Assembly (NCBI RefSeq): GCF_007827045.1
Contig: NZ_RPFW01000005.1
Location: 669,296 to 733,295 of the forward strand
From: Trebonia kvetii
GTDB taxonomy: Bacteria; Actinomycetota; Actinomycetes; Streptosporangiales; Streptosporangiaceae
Direction: 5' to 3'
Length of the DNA: 64,000 nt
The translations under genes and the position numbers were made by a program. Shown one piece after another: positions 32,877-41,966 of the stretch (the stretch's first letter is position 1; each line of letters begins with the position of its first letter). Below the pieces are notes generated by a model. That model did no database searches and was not told the DNA's origin. It saw only the letters and a program-made list of their open reading frames with translations.

Positions 32877-33925
32877 CGGTAATCCCGCTGGTCGCCCTGC
32901 CACTGGTCGGGGTAACCCGGGTCCTGGGCGTGGCGCGGGTCGGGCTGCCGGGGGTCACGGTACTGCGGCGGCTGGCCCTGGCCCTGTCGCGGGTCGTGGT
33001 ACTGCGGTGGCTGCGCGTGCTGCGGCGCATACGCCGGCTGCCCGTACCCGTTGTGCTGCTGCGGCTGTGCGTACTGCGGCTGTGCGTAATGCGGCTGGCC
33101 GTAGCCGGCCGGGGCGGCGGGGACGGCGGGCGACTCCGTCTCCGGCCGGTCGATTCCGGACCGCGACAGGTACATGAAGGACGCCACGACCGCGATGATC
33201 GTCACCACAGAAACGGCTCCGTGACCGAGCCCCATGCCGCTGATGTTCTTGGGCATGCCGAAGAAGTCCGCGAACGACGCGCCGACCGGCCGGGTCAGCA
33301 CGTATGCCACCCAGAACGTCAGCACCGGGTTGGCGCCGAGCCGCCACGCGATCAGCGGCACGCAGATCAGCGCGGTGAACAGGAGCGCTGAGGAGAGGTA
33401 TCCCAGGTGCAGCGTGTGCGCGCTGAGGTCGCCGAGCGCGGTGCCCATCGCGAAGGTGAAGATCACCGCCAGCCAGTAGAACACTTCGCGGCGCCGCGTC
33501 ACGATCGAGTGGATGTCCAGCGTTCCCTCGGAGCGGTACCAGACGACGAACGTCACCGCCAGGCAGACGGCGTAGAACGAGGTGGACACCGTGTAGGGGA
33601 GGCCGAGCACGATGTGCATCACGTCGGCGCACATCGTGCCGAACACCGCCACCATCGCCACCGCGGACCAATACGGCCAGGTCCGGTAGACGGGCGTGCG
33701 GAACTGCCAGACGATCGCGGCCACGAACACCACGAACCCCACGACCACCGCGAGGTACTTGTTGACGTCGTTCACCAGATAGTCGGAGACCGCCTCGCCC
33801 ATGGCGGTGGTCAGCAGCTTCACCGCCCAGAAGTACGGTTTGACCGCCGGGACCTTGATCGGCCCCACCGGACCGTTCCCGGCCTGAGTGCCCCGTCCTC
33901 GCGCATGCCGCTGCCGTCCCACCAT
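32873..33925 (-). CDS. COG4705-type membrane-anchored protein
   Basis: A ~350-residue protein with at least seven hydrophobic segments between residues ~35 and 265, for example YLAVVVGFVVFVAAIVWQF and TFWVAYVLTRPVGASFADFF. The conserved feature KVPAVKPYFWAVKLLTTAMG near the start and the repeat-like TFAMGTALGDLSA mark the COG4705 family. The cytoplasmic tail of ~85 residues is a Gln/Pro/Tyr-rich low-complexity region (YAQPQ, PPQYHDPRQ repeats). Function unknown; relatives are linked to Mn or acid stress only by weak annotation. Starts at ATG 33925 or GTG 33952. Confidence 0.85.
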   Translation of the reverse strand: MVGRQRHARGRGTQAGNGPVGPIKVPAVKPYFWAVKLLTTAMGEAVSDYLVNDVNKYLAVVVGFVVFVAAIVWQFRTPVYRTWPYWSAVAMVAVFGTMCADVMHIVLGLPYTVSTSFYAVCLAVTFVVWYRSEGTLDIHSIVTRRREVFYWLAVIFTFAMGTALGDLSAHTLHLGYLSSALLFTALICVPLIAWRLGANPVLTFWVAYVLTRPVGASFADFFGMPKNISGMGLGHGAVSVVTIIAVVASFMYLSRSGIDRPETESPAVPAAPAGYGQPHYAQPQYAQPQQHNGYGQPAYAPQHAQPPQYHDPRQGQGQPPQYRDPRQPDPRHAQDPGYPDQWQGDQRDYR

Positions 33926-34069
33926 GGCCGCAAGGATGTCACAGGCGAACACCCCAGATATCCCGAACGGGTGCCTGCTCCGCCTCTGAGTTCACCATGA
34001 ATCGCTTAAGGAATGGCAAGGCACGCGCGGCGCGGCGACCCCACATACTCACCGGTAGACTCCGTGCTC

Positions 34070-34984
34070 ATGGACGTCGACGCCGCGGCTGACAGCGCTT
34101 GTGCGCCGGCCCGGACGCCGGGGCCGCTGCGGCTTGGCACGCGCGAATTCGCGCCCGGGCAGCCGCTGGTGATGGCGATCGTCAACCGGACACCGGACTC
34201 CTTTTACCGGCCCGGCCTGACCTGGGACGCCGACGCCGCGCTCGACCGCGTGCACGCCGTGGTCGCCGAGGGCGCCGACATTCTCGACGTCGGCGGCGTG
34301 CCCGCCAAGCCCGGGCCCGAAGTGACCGTGGCCGAGGAGATTCGCCGCGTGGTGCCGTTCGTCGAGCGGGTACGTGCCGCCTACCCCGACCTGGTGATCA
34401 GCGTGGACACCTGGCGGGCGGAGCCGGCCAGGGCGATGTGCGCGGCGGGCGCGAACCTGGTCAACGACACCTGGTCCGCCTGGGACAGCGGGCTGGCCGA
34501 GGCCGCCGCCGAGTCGGGCGCGGGCCTGGTGTGCTCGCATGTCGGCACGCTGACACCGCGCACCCGGCCGCACCGGCCCGCCTACGAAGACGTCATCGCC
34601 GACGTCAGCGCCCGGGTGCTTTGGCTGGCGCGGCGGGCGCTCGACGCGGGGGTCGACCCCGATGCGATCGTCATCGACCCCACGCACGACTTCGGCAAGA
34701 ACACCTGGCAGTCACTCGAGCTCAGCCGCCGCCTCGGCGAGCTGACCGCCACCGGCTGGCCAGTGCTGCTGTCGGCGTCGCACAAGGATTTCATCGGCGA
34801 GACCCTGGACGCCCCCATCGACGGGCGGCTCGCGGGCACGCTGGCGGTGACGTCGGTCGGCGCCTGGCTCGGCGCCCGGATCTTCCGCGCGCACGACGTG
34901 CGCGCGACCAGGCAGGCCCTGGACATGGTCGCGTCGATCAAGGGCGACCGCCCGCCCGCCCGTACCCTGCGAGGACTCGCGTGA
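34070..34984 (+). CDS. Dihydropteroate synthase-like protein (FolP2 type)
   Basis: A ~304-residue TIM-barrel protein. The entry motif LVMAIVNRTPDSFYRPGLTW and the core ISVDTWRAEPARAMCAAGAN, LVNDTWSAWD, and IVIDPTHDFGKNTWQSLEL are DHPS-like. The usual second loop GGESTRPG reads GGVPAKPG, and the pterin-binding DPGxGF reads DPTHDFGK. These are the changes seen in the FolP2 paralogues of actinobacteria, which have no demonstrated DHPS activity in mycobacteria. It therefore probably has another role. The start may be ATG 34070 or the in-frame 34013. It is coupled (GTGA) to the next gene. Confidence 0.82.
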   Translation: MDVDAAADSACAPARTPGPLRLGTREFAPGQPLVMAIVNRTPDSFYRPGLTWDADAALDRVHAVVAEGADILDVGGVPAKPGPEVTVAEEIRRVVPFVERVRAAYPDLVISVDTWRAEPARAMCAAGANLVNDTWSAWDSGLAEAAAESGAGLVCSHVGTLTPRTRPHRPAYEDVIADVSARVLWLARRALDAGVDPDAIVIDPTHDFGKNTWQSLELSRRLGELTATGWPVLLSASHKDFIGETLDAPIDGRLAGTLAVTSVGAWLGARIFRAHDVRATRQALDMVASIKGDRPPARTLRGLA

Positions 34985-35700
34985 TCGTCAGCGCCGCGAT
35001 CTGCCCGTCGCCGCCGCTGCTCGCCAGGGAGCTGACTGGCCGGGCCGGGCTGGCCGGCGATGTCGGGCCGCTGTCAGAACTGCGCGACGCCTGCGCGGCA
35101 GCACTCAACGCGCTGCTCGCCGCCGCGCCGGACATCGTCGTGGTGACAGGACCCGCCGCGATAACGGCAGACTTCGGGCACCGCGGCCGCCTCGACCTCT
35201 CGGCCTACGCGCCTGCTCTGCACCCAGGCGGTGACGAGCCCGTGCTGCCGCTGTCGCTTGGCATCGGCGCGCGACTGCTCGACCAGGTCGGCTACGCGGG
35301 GCCGCGCTCGTTCCGCGGCATCGGCGTGTCCGCGTCGGCCGAGACCTGCCTGCGCCTCGGCCGCCAGATCGCCGCGTCCGCGCGCCGGGTCGCGCTGCTC
35401 GCGGTGGGCGACGGCAGCGCGCGGCGCTCGGTGTCCGCGCCTGGCTACCTGGACGAGCGGGCCGCGCCGTTTGACGAGTCGGTGACGCGGGCGGTCCGCG
35501 ACGGCGAGGCCGCCGCCCTCGCGGCGCTCGACCCTGAGCTTGCCGCGGACCTGATGGCCGACGGCCGCGCCGCCTGGCAGGTGCTGGCCGGCGCCCTCAC
35601 CGCCGAGGGCGCGACACCCGGCGGCCTGCACGGCGATGTCCTGTACGCCGAGGCGCCGCTCGGCGTGGCCTACCTGGTAGCGGTGCTCACGCCGCGCTAG
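34981..35700 (+). CDS. Class III extradiol dioxygenase-like (LigB-fold) protein
   Basis: A 239-residue protein resembling the LigB/MEMO fold. It begins with VIVSAAICPSPPLLARELTG, has the strand PDIVVVTGPAA, and shows LSLGIGARLLDQVGY, VALLAVGDGSARRS and GDVLYAEAPLGVAYLVAVLT. The metal-site histidines of true dioxygenases (HxP near residue 8; H in the GDGS region) are replaced by Cys-Pro and Asp-Gly, so ring cleavage is doubtful. The GTG at 34981 overlaps the FolP2 stop; the pair is often conserved in actinobacteria. Its stop overlaps that of the convergent regulator. Confidence 0.72.
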   Translation: MIVSAAICPSPPLLARELTGRAGLAGDVGPLSELRDACAAALNALLAAAPDIVVVTGPAAITADFGHRGRLDLSAYAPALHPGGDEPVLPLSLGIGARLLDQVGYAGPRSFRGIGVSASAETCLRLGRQIAASARRVALLAVGDGSARRSVSAPGYLDERAAPFDESVTRAVRDGEAAALAALDPELAADLMADGRAAWQVLAGALTAEGATPGGLHGDVLYAEAPLGVAYLVAVLTPR

Positions 35701-38267
35701 TCCACCGTGGCGATGGCCTGCCCGGGGCTGGCGATCAGGACAGTGAGCTGGACCCGCGAGGAGATCCCCAGCTTGCCGAAGATGTGCTCGACATGCGCGT
35801 CGACGGTCCGCTTGGAGATGAACAGCCGGCCGGCGACCTCGCGGTTGGACAGGCCGGTAGCCACCAGCTCGGCGATCTCCCGCTCCCGCCTCGTTAGCAC
35901 CGCCGCCGGTCCGGCCGCCTGCGGTCCCGCCCCGGAGCCCGCATTGCCATGGCTGCCGTCGCCGGGATCGCCGTCGCGCTGGACCCGCGGATCGAAGGCC
36001 TGGTCGGCGGCGCCCACCACCACCGCGGCGAGGTCGAGCGCGCCGCCGTGCGAGCGTGCGGCCGAATACCGCCGCTCGCCGAGCGCCTCGCGGGCCGCCT
36101 GGACGGCGCGCTGCCGGGACTGCTCGGCGAGGACGCTGCCGCTGAGCCTGCAGCCGATTTTCGCCCACAGCCGGTCGGCGGCGCCGAGCAGCCACGCGGA
36201 CCGCTCGTGCCGTCCGCGCCGCGCCGCCTGCCAGCCGATCGCCTCGATCGCGTACGCCATCCCGACGATGTCGCCGAGTTCGTGCGCGCCGGTCAGCGCC
36301 TGGCTCAGCGACGTGCCCGACGTCCGCTCCCGGCCGGGCAGCTGCGCCTCGGCGAGCCCGGCGACGAGGTGCAGGTAGCCGCTGACCCACCGCTCGCTGT
36401 CGTCGCCCGCGAGCATCGCCAGACCCCGGTCGCAGCAGGCGAGGGCCTCGGCAGCCTGGCCGGCCAGCTGGTGCCCGTAGCCGAGCTGCGCCTCGAGCCC
36501 GATAAGGCTTGCTCGCCTCGGGGGGACGACCCCCCCAGACCCCCCCGAGAAAAAACTCCCTGTTCGCCTCGGGGGGACGACCCCCCCAGACCCCCCCGAG
36601 AAAAAACTCCCTGTTCGCCTCGGGGGGACGACCCCCCCAGACCCCCCCGAGAAAAAGCGCTCGTCGGGCTCATTCAGCAGCTCCCGCGCCATCTCCCCGG
36701 CCTGCTGCGCCTCGTCGAACCGCCCGTCGAGGGTGAGCGCCAGGTTCAGGTACAGGTAACCGCGGCCCGTGTCGAGTCCCGGGCCATCGTCCTGCCCTGC
36801 CAGCCTGATCGACTCGCGGATGTCGGCGATGGCGCCGGTCAGGTCGCCGCGGAAGGTGGCGAGGCGGCCGCGGGCGGCGAGGGCACGCATCCGTTCCGGC
36901 ACTGTCTGAGGTAGCGCGTCCGCGGCACGCCCCAGCCAGCGGCCGCCGTCCTCGAGCAGGCCGGAGATCATCCAGTAGCCGGTCAGTCGCACGGCGAGCT
37001 CGACACCGAGCCGCCGCCGCACCACGTCGGCGGGCGCGGCCGCCGCGGGCGGTACCACCTCCGCGGGCGTCTCGTCGGGGCCGAGCGCGAAGTCGAGCGC
37101 GGCCATCAGGTTCGCGTGCTCAGCGCGCAGCCCGCGGACCGCCGCCACCTGGTCCCCGCCGCCGACCGCGCGCAGCGGCTCGTCGAGCCGCCTGGCCGCG
37201 GCGAGGCAGTACCGGGTCAGCCGGTTCAGGTACCGCTCTCGTTCATCCGCAGCGGCGAGCCGTTCGGTGCCGAACTCGCGCGCCGCGCCGGGAAGCAGGT
37301 AGCGGGCCGGTGCCGCGTCATCCCTGCGCAGCACGGACTTGTCGACGAGGCCGATCAGCGTGTGGATCACCTGCTCGCGGGCCAGCGGGCCGCCCGCGCA
37401 CACCTGCTCGGCGCCCGCCGCGTCGAAGCTTCCGCCGAACACCGACAGCCGCTCCCACAGCGCCCGCTCCGCCTCGGTGCACCGGTCGTAGCTCCACTGC
37501 ACCGCGGCACGCAGCGTCTGGTGCCGCGGGCTCGAGCCACGGCGGCTGAGTGCGAGCGTCCCCATGCCCGACTCAAGCTGGCTGACCAGTTCGGGCAGCG
37601 GCAGCGCGCGCAGCCGCACCGCGGCCAGCTCGATCGCCAGCGGTATGCCGTCGAGCAGGCGGCAGAGCCGGACCACGTCGTGCCGGTTGCGCGGCGTCAC
37701 GGCAAAGCCGGGCACCACCGCGGCCGCGCGCTGCGCGAACAGTTCGGTGGCGTCGGACTCGGCGGACAGCGGCAGCACGGGAAAGGTGTGCTCTCCCTGG
37801 GCGTCGAGCGGCTGGCGGCTGGTCGCCAGCAGGGTCACGCCCGGGGCCGCGCGCAGCAACGCGTCGGCGAACGCGGCGCACTCATCGACCAGGTGCTCGC
37901 AGGTGTCGAGGATGAGCAGCAGCCGTCTGCCGCGCAGCTTGGCGTGCAGCGCCGTCTCGTCGGTCTGCGGCAGCCCGAGCGCGACGGCGACGCTGGCCGT
38001 GAGCAGCCCGGGGTCGGTGACCGTGCCGAGGTCCACGAGCCAGGCGCCGTCGGGGAACTGGTCGGCGGCCGCGGTCGCGGCGCGCAGGCTGACCCGCGTC
38101 TTGCCGACGCCCGCTGTCCCGGTGACCGTCACCATGCGCGCGCTGCCGAGCAGCGCGGCGATCCCGGCGAGCTCGGCGGCGCGGCCGACGAAGCTTGAGG
38201 CCTCCGCGGGCAGCTGGCCGAGCCGTCGAGGGCCCGTGACCGGGCCGCGGAGGACGACGTCCGCCAT
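35697..38267 (-). CDS. LuxR-family ATPase regulator with inserted repeat
   Basis: An 856-residue STAND regulator. Walker A GTAGVGKTR lies near residue 51, Walker B is RLLLILDTCEHL, and the GLPLAI-like motif is DGIPLAIELAAVRLRAL. A helical winged region (FDAAGAEQVCAGG) and TPR-like repeats follow. The C-terminal LuxR HTH reads LTRREREIAELVATGLSNRE, then FISKRTVDAHVEHIFGKLG. About residues 537-585 are three copies of a 17-residue Gly/Pro/Arg unit not expected in the TPR region. The ATG at 38267 follows GAGAGG. It diverges from a thiolase gene, a possible target. Confidence 0.9.
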   Translation of the reverse strand: MADVVLRGPVTGPRRLGQLPAEASSFVGRAAELAGIAALLGSARMVTVTGTAGVGKTRVSLRAATAAADQFPDGAWLVDLGTVTDPGLLTASVAVALGLPQTDETALHAKLRGRRLLLILDTCEHLVDECAAFADALLRAAPGVTLLATSRQPLDAQGEHTFPVLPLSAESDATELFAQRAAAVVPGFAVTPRNRHDVVRLCRLLDGIPLAIELAAVRLRALPLPELVSQLESGMGTLALSRRGSSPRHQTLRAAVQWSYDRCTEAERALWERLSVFGGSFDAAGAEQVCAGGPLAREQVIHTLIGLVDKSVLRRDDAAPARYLLPGAAREFGTERLAAADERERYLNRLTRYCLAAARRLDEPLRAVGGGDQVAAVRGLRAEHANLMAALDFALGPDETPAEVVPPAAAAPADVVRRRLGVELAVRLTGYWMISGLLEDGGRWLGRAADALPQTVPERMRALAARGRLATFRGDLTGAIADIRESIRLAGQDDGPGLDTGRGYLYLNLALTLDGRFDEAQQAGEMARELLNEPDERFFSGGSGGVVPPRRTGSFFSGGSGGVVPPRRTGSFFSGGSGGVVPPRRASLIGLEAQLGYGHQLAGQAAEALACCDRGLAMLAGDDSERWVSGYLHLVAGLAEAQLPGRERTSGTSLSQALTGAHELGDIVGMAYAIEAIGWQAARRGRHERSAWLLGAADRLWAKIGCRLSGSVLAEQSRQRAVQAAREALGERRYSAARSHGGALDLAAVVVGAADQAFDPRVQRDGDPGDGSHGNAGSGAGPQAAGPAAVLTRREREIAELVATGLSNREVAGRLFISKRTVDAHVEHIFGKLGISSRVQLTVLIASPGQAIATVD
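36514..36656 (-). repeat. 51-bp in-frame minisatellite (3 copies)
   Basis: Three near-identical copies of a 51-bp unit start at 36514, 36565 and 36616; the last is cut short. Each contains CTCGGGGGG and a CCCCCCCGAG, which are inverted and could form a hairpin on one strand. On the minus strand the unit reads in the regulator frame as TGSFFSGGSGGVVPPRR (17 residues). The codon use (runs of G or C, an AAAAAA tract) is unlike that of the gene, so it looks like an inserted extragenic repeat that stayed in frame. Confidence 0.9.
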
Positions 38268-38441
38268 GGTTACCTCTCGGATAGGGACGCCGCCACCATA
38301 ACACCGGGTCACCGTGCATGCACATACATCGCGGTGCGTGGCTTGTCGCGCGGAGGCTAACCGAACCGCCCAGACATGGGCAAAATAGAGCCTGACATGG
38401 TAGGGAAGTAGAGTACGACGATGCTTAAAGGAGGCGGCGCG

Positions 38442-39614
38442 ATGCGTGACGCGGTGATCGTGGCAGCGGTTCGGAGCCCTGTAGGAAAACGGAACGGCGC
38501 CCTCGCCACCGTCCATCCGGTGGACCTGTCGGCGCACGTGCTCAATGCCCTGGCCGAGCGGGCCGGCCTCGCCGACCCTGCCGAGGTGGACGACGTGATC
38601 TGGGGCTGCGTCAGCCAGGTGGGCGAGCAGACCTTCGACATTGCCCGCAACACGGTGCTCACCGCCGGCTGGCCGCAGTCCGTGTCTGGCGTCACGGTTG
38701 ACCGGCAGTGCGGTTCCAGCCAGCAGTCGGTGCACTTCGCCGCCGCCGGCCTGATCAGCGGCCAGTACGACCTGGTGGTCGCGGGCGGAGTCGAGTCGAT
38801 GACCCGGGTGCCGATGGGCTCATCGCTCGGCGCACTCGGGCCGGACCGCGCCTCGTGGCCGAACCCGTCGGGCGCCAGCCTGCGGACCGTCTTCGGCGGT
38901 GTCGCGCCGAATCAGGGGGTCGGCGCCGAGATGATCGCCGAGCGCTGGGGCCTGTCCCGCGAGCAGCTCGACGAGTTCTCGCTCGGCTCGCACGCCAAGG
39001 CGGCCGCCGCGATCGACGAGGGCAGGTTCGCCGGCCAGATCGCCCCGGTGAAGCTGGAGGACGGCACCGTCGTCGACACCGACGAGGGCGTCCGCCGCGG
39101 CGGCACGCTTGAGAGCATGGCCAAGCTCAAGCCGGCCTTCCGCCCCGACGGCGTGATCCACGCGGGCAACAGCTCGCAGATCAGCGACGGCGCCGCCGCG
39201 CTGCTGATGACGACCAGCGAGAACGCGGCCAGGCTGGGCCTGACCCCGATCGCCCGCATCCACACCGCCGTACTCGCCGCCGACGACCCGGTCATCATGC
39301 TGACCGCCCCGATCCCGGCGACCCGCAAGGCCCTGGACAAGAGCGGCCTTAGCCTCTCCGACATCGGCACCTTCGAGGTCAACGAGGCGTTCGCGCCCGT
39401 GCCGCTCGCCTGGCTGTCCGACATCGGCGCCGACCCGGCCAAGCTCAACCCCAACGGCGGCGCGATCGCGCTCGGCCACCCGCTCGGCGGCAGCGGCGCC
39501 CGGCTGATGACCACGATGGTCCACCACATGCGCGACAACGGCATCCGCTACGGCCTGCAGACCATGTGCGAGGGCGGCGGCCAGGCCAACGCCACCATCC
39601 TCGAACTGCTCTAA
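38442..39614 (+). CDS. Thiolase family acetyl-CoA acetyltransferase
   Basis: A 390-residue thiolase. The nucleophile Cys is in VDRQCGSSQQSVHFAA (~residue 90), NEAFAPVP and GHPLGGSGARL carry the second-site Asn and His, and the C-terminal Cys is in MCEGGGQANAT. It condenses or cleaves acyl-CoA units in fatty-acid, steroid or ketone metabolism; the direction is unknown. The ATG at 38442 follows AAGGAGG. The divergent LuxR ATPase regulator may control it. Confidence 0.94.
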   Translation: MRDAVIVAAVRSPVGKRNGALATVHPVDLSAHVLNALAERAGLADPAEVDDVIWGCVSQVGEQTFDIARNTVLTAGWPQSVSGVTVDRQCGSSQQSVHFAAAGLISGQYDLVVAGGVESMTRVPMGSSLGALGPDRASWPNPSGASLRTVFGGVAPNQGVGAEMIAERWGLSREQLDEFSLGSHAKAAAAIDEGRFAGQIAPVKLEDGTVVDTDEGVRRGGTLESMAKLKPAFRPDGVIHAGNSSQISDGAAALLMTTSENAARLGLTPIARIHTAVLAADDPVIMLTAPIPATRKALDKSGLSLSDIGTFEVNEAFAPVPLAWLSDIGADPAKLNPNGGAIALGHPLGGSGARLMTTMVHHMRDNGIRYGLQTMCEGGGQANATILELL

Positions 39615-39650
39615 TCGCGCCGGGATAACAGCAAGAAGCGGCGGCTCGGG

Positions 39651-41045
39651 TCAGAGATTCCTGATGGCCCGGGCCAGCCGTCCCACACCGTCCGCGATGG
39701 CCCGTTCGGTGACCGTCGCGTACCCGAAGATCAGCCCGCCAGGCCCGGGATTCGAGATGCGGTACGGCCCCACCGTGTCCAGCGCCACCCCGGCCCGCAG
39801 GGCGGCCTCCGCCAGCGCCGCCTCGTCAAGCCCCGGCGGCAGCCAGGCGACGAGGTGCAGCCCCGCCGATACGCCGGCCGGCTGCGCCCAGGGCAGGTCT
39901 CTGGCGAGGGCCGCGAGCAGCGCGTCGCGGCGGCGCCGGTACACCGGGCGCATCCGCCGCAGGTGCCTGTCGAGTTCGCCGCGCGTGACGAAGTTGGCGA
40001 GCGCCATCTGTTCAAGGGCTGGTGAGCCGCGATCCGCCGAGATCTTCGCCGCGGCCACCGGCTCGGTCAGCCGGCTGGGCAGCACGAGCCAGCCGAGCCG
40101 CAGCCCGGGGGCCAGCGTCTTGCTCGCCGAGCCGGCGTAGACGACGTGGTCCGGTGCCAGGCCCTGCAGTGCGCCGACCGGCGTCCTGTCGTAGCGGTAC
40201 TCGGCGTCGTAGTCGTCCTCGACGATGACCGCGCCGCGTTCGGTGGCCCAGCCGATCAGCGCGGCCCGGTTCCGCGCCGACAGCACGGACCCGGTGGGCC
40301 ACTGGTGCGCCGGTGTCACGATGACCGCGTCGGCGCCGCTTTCCCGCAGCAGGTCAACCCGGATGCCCTCGTCGTCGACGGGGATGCCGGCCACGTCGAT
40401 GCCCGCCGCCCGCGCGGCGGGCAGCGCGTCGTCCATGGAGGACGGATCCTCGAGCGCGATCCGCCGGGTGCCCGCCGCGGCGAGCACTCCCATCAGCAGC
40501 GACATGCCTTGCGCGTACCCGGTGCAGATCACCATCTGCTCCGGGTCGGCGATGGTGCCGCGGACCCGGTTCAGGTACTCCGCCATCGCGCCGCGCAACT
40601 GCGGCACGCCGCGCCCGGTCAGGTAGCCGAACACCTCGTTGGGCGCGTCGGTCAGCGCCGTGCGGATGGACCGCAGCCACGCGGCCCTGGGAAAGCTCGA
40701 CACGTCGGCGCGGCCGTAGCTGAGGTCGATGTCCGGCCTGGGGGCGCGCGGCCCGCGCGGCGCGGCGGCCGCCGGCGGCGGCCCGGCCGCCACCCGAGTG
40801 TAGCCGCCGGCCTGGCTGGCCAGGTAGCCCTCGGCCGTGAGCTGCTGGTACGCCTCGACCACCACGCCGCGGGAGACGCCAAGGTCGGCGGCGAGCACCC
40901 GCGTCGGCGGCATCGCGGAGCCGCGTGACAGCCGCCCGGCGCGGATCGCGTCCCGGATCGACGCCTCGATCTGCCGGTGCAGCGGTTCCCGCTCGTCGTG
41001 CCTGAGCGCGACGAGCAGCTCGGAATTGGTCCTTGATTCAGCCAC
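39651..41045 (-). CDS. MocR/PdxR-like GntR regulator with aminotransferase domain
   Basis: A ~464-residue fusion. The N-terminal GntR HTH (REPLHRQIEASIRDAIRAGR ... VLAADLGVSRGVVVEAYQQL) is joined by a Pro/Ala-rich linker to a fold-type I aminotransferase. PLP-binding features are the Lys in YAGSASKTLAPGLRLGW, the Asp/Tyr in VEDDYDAEYRY and the Asn/His region TPAHQWPTGS. MocR proteins sense PLP or amino compounds. Starts are GTG 41045 (SD AAGG) or GTG 41063. It diverges from an EamA-type exporter that it probably regulates. Confidence 0.92.
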   Translation of the reverse strand: MAESRTNSELLVALRHDEREPLHRQIEASIRDAIRAGRLSRGSAMPPTRVLAADLGVSRGVVVEAYQQLTAEGYLASQAGGYTRVAAGPPPAAAAPRGPRAPRPDIDLSYGRADVSSFPRAAWLRSIRTALTDAPNEVFGYLTGRGVPQLRGAMAEYLNRVRGTIADPEQMVICTGYAQGMSLLMGVLAAAGTRRIALEDPSSMDDALPAARAAGIDVAGIPVDDEGIRVDLLRESGADAVIVTPAHQWPTGSVLSARNRAALIGWATERGAVIVEDDYDAEYRYDRTPVGALQGLAPDHVVYAGSASKTLAPGLRLGWLVLPSRLTEPVAAAKISADRGSPALEQMALANFVTRGELDRHLRRMRPVYRRRRDALLAALARDLPWAQPAGVSAGLHLVAWLPPGLDEAALAEAALRAGVALDTVGPYRISNPGPGGLIFGYATVTERAIADGVGRLARAIRNL

Positions 41046-41119
41046 TGAACTGGACCTTATCACCAGGACCGATTTCCGTCAGGGTTGAGTCGTGCCCACC
41101 AAGAAAGCGAGGGATGATC

Positions 41120-41947
41120 ATGGGAATCGTGCTCGGCCTGGCCGCCGCCCTGCTGTACGGCACCTCCGACTTCGTCGGGGCAGTGGCCTCGCGCCGGATC
41201 GGTGAAGTGCGGGTCACCGTCATCGACTCGGCCGCCGCCACCGTGCTCGCCGCGGTCATGCTGCTCGCGTACGGCGGCCCCGGACCCACCGTCCGGGCGG
41301 TCGCCTGGGGCCTGGTAAGCGGCGTGGCCGGCGGGGCAGGCACCCTGGTGCTCTACCGGGGGATGGCCCGCGGTCAGCTGAGCGTGGTCGGTCCGGTGTC
41401 CGCCGTTGGCGCGGCCGTGGTCCCCGTCCTGGCCGGCATCGCGCTCGGCGAGCGCCCCGGCCTGCTGTCCCTGGCGGGCGTGGCGGTCGCGCTGCCCGCC
41501 ATCACGCTCGTGGCGGCATCCGGCTCGGTCCGCGGCAAGCTCGCCGCGGGCCTGCCAGAGGGCCTTGCCGCCGGACTCGCCTTCGGCATCCTGTTCATCG
41601 GCCTCGCCCAGGCCGGCCACGGCGACGGCCTATGGCCCGTCGCGACCGAGCAGGCGGGCATGCTGCTGGTCACCGTGCCGCTCGTCGTCAAGTCCCGCCC
41701 GTCGCTGCGCGTCCCGCTTCGCGCCACGATCCTGCCCGTGCTCGCCGGCGCTACCGGCCAGGCAGCCACCCTGGCCTACTTCTACGCCACCCACTTCAGC
41801 ATGCTGGCCGTCGCCGCCGTCCTTGTCTCCCTCTACCCGGGCTTCACGGTCCTGCTGGCCCGCGTGCTGCTGCACGAGCGCTTCAGCCCCTTCCAGCGCT
41901 TCGGCCTCGGCCTCTGCGCCCTGGCCGTCACCGCCATAGCCCTCTAG
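41120..41947 (+). CDS. EamA/DMT-family transporter
   Basis: A ~275-residue drug/metabolite transporter with ten hydrophobic helices and the internal duplication of the EamA family. The first half starts MGIVLGLAAALLYGTSDFVG; the second-half motif is LAGATGQAATLAYFYATHFS, ending with a conserved Glu in LLHERFSPFQRFG. Exported compound unknown; divergent MocR partners often go with amino-acid or vitamin-B6-related exporters. The ATG at 41120 follows GAGGG; an ATG at 41114 is also possible. Confidence 0.9.
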   Translation: MGIVLGLAAALLYGTSDFVGAVASRRIGEVRVTVIDSAAATVLAAVMLLAYGGPGPTVRAVAWGLVSGVAGGAGTLVLYRGMARGQLSVVGPVSAVGAAVVPVLAGIALGERPGLLSLAGVAVALPAITLVAASGSVRGKLAAGLPEGLAAGLAFGILFIGLAQAGHGDGLWPVATEQAGMLLVTVPLVVKSRPSLRVPLRATILPVLAGATGQAATLAYFYATHFSMLAVAAVLVSLYPGFTVLLARVLLHERFSPFQRFGLGLCALAVTAIAL

Positions 41948-41966
41948 CCCGACCGCTTCAGCGAAA

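Noticed and set aside
30750..32903. A 717-codon open frame on the minus strand opposite glgX
   Set aside because: It has no recognisable motif and is entirely opposite a well-defined GH13 enzyme; a shadow frame.
36514..36656. The 51-bp repeats as a CRISPR array
   Set aside because: Units are directly adjacent with no unique spacers and are translated within a gene.
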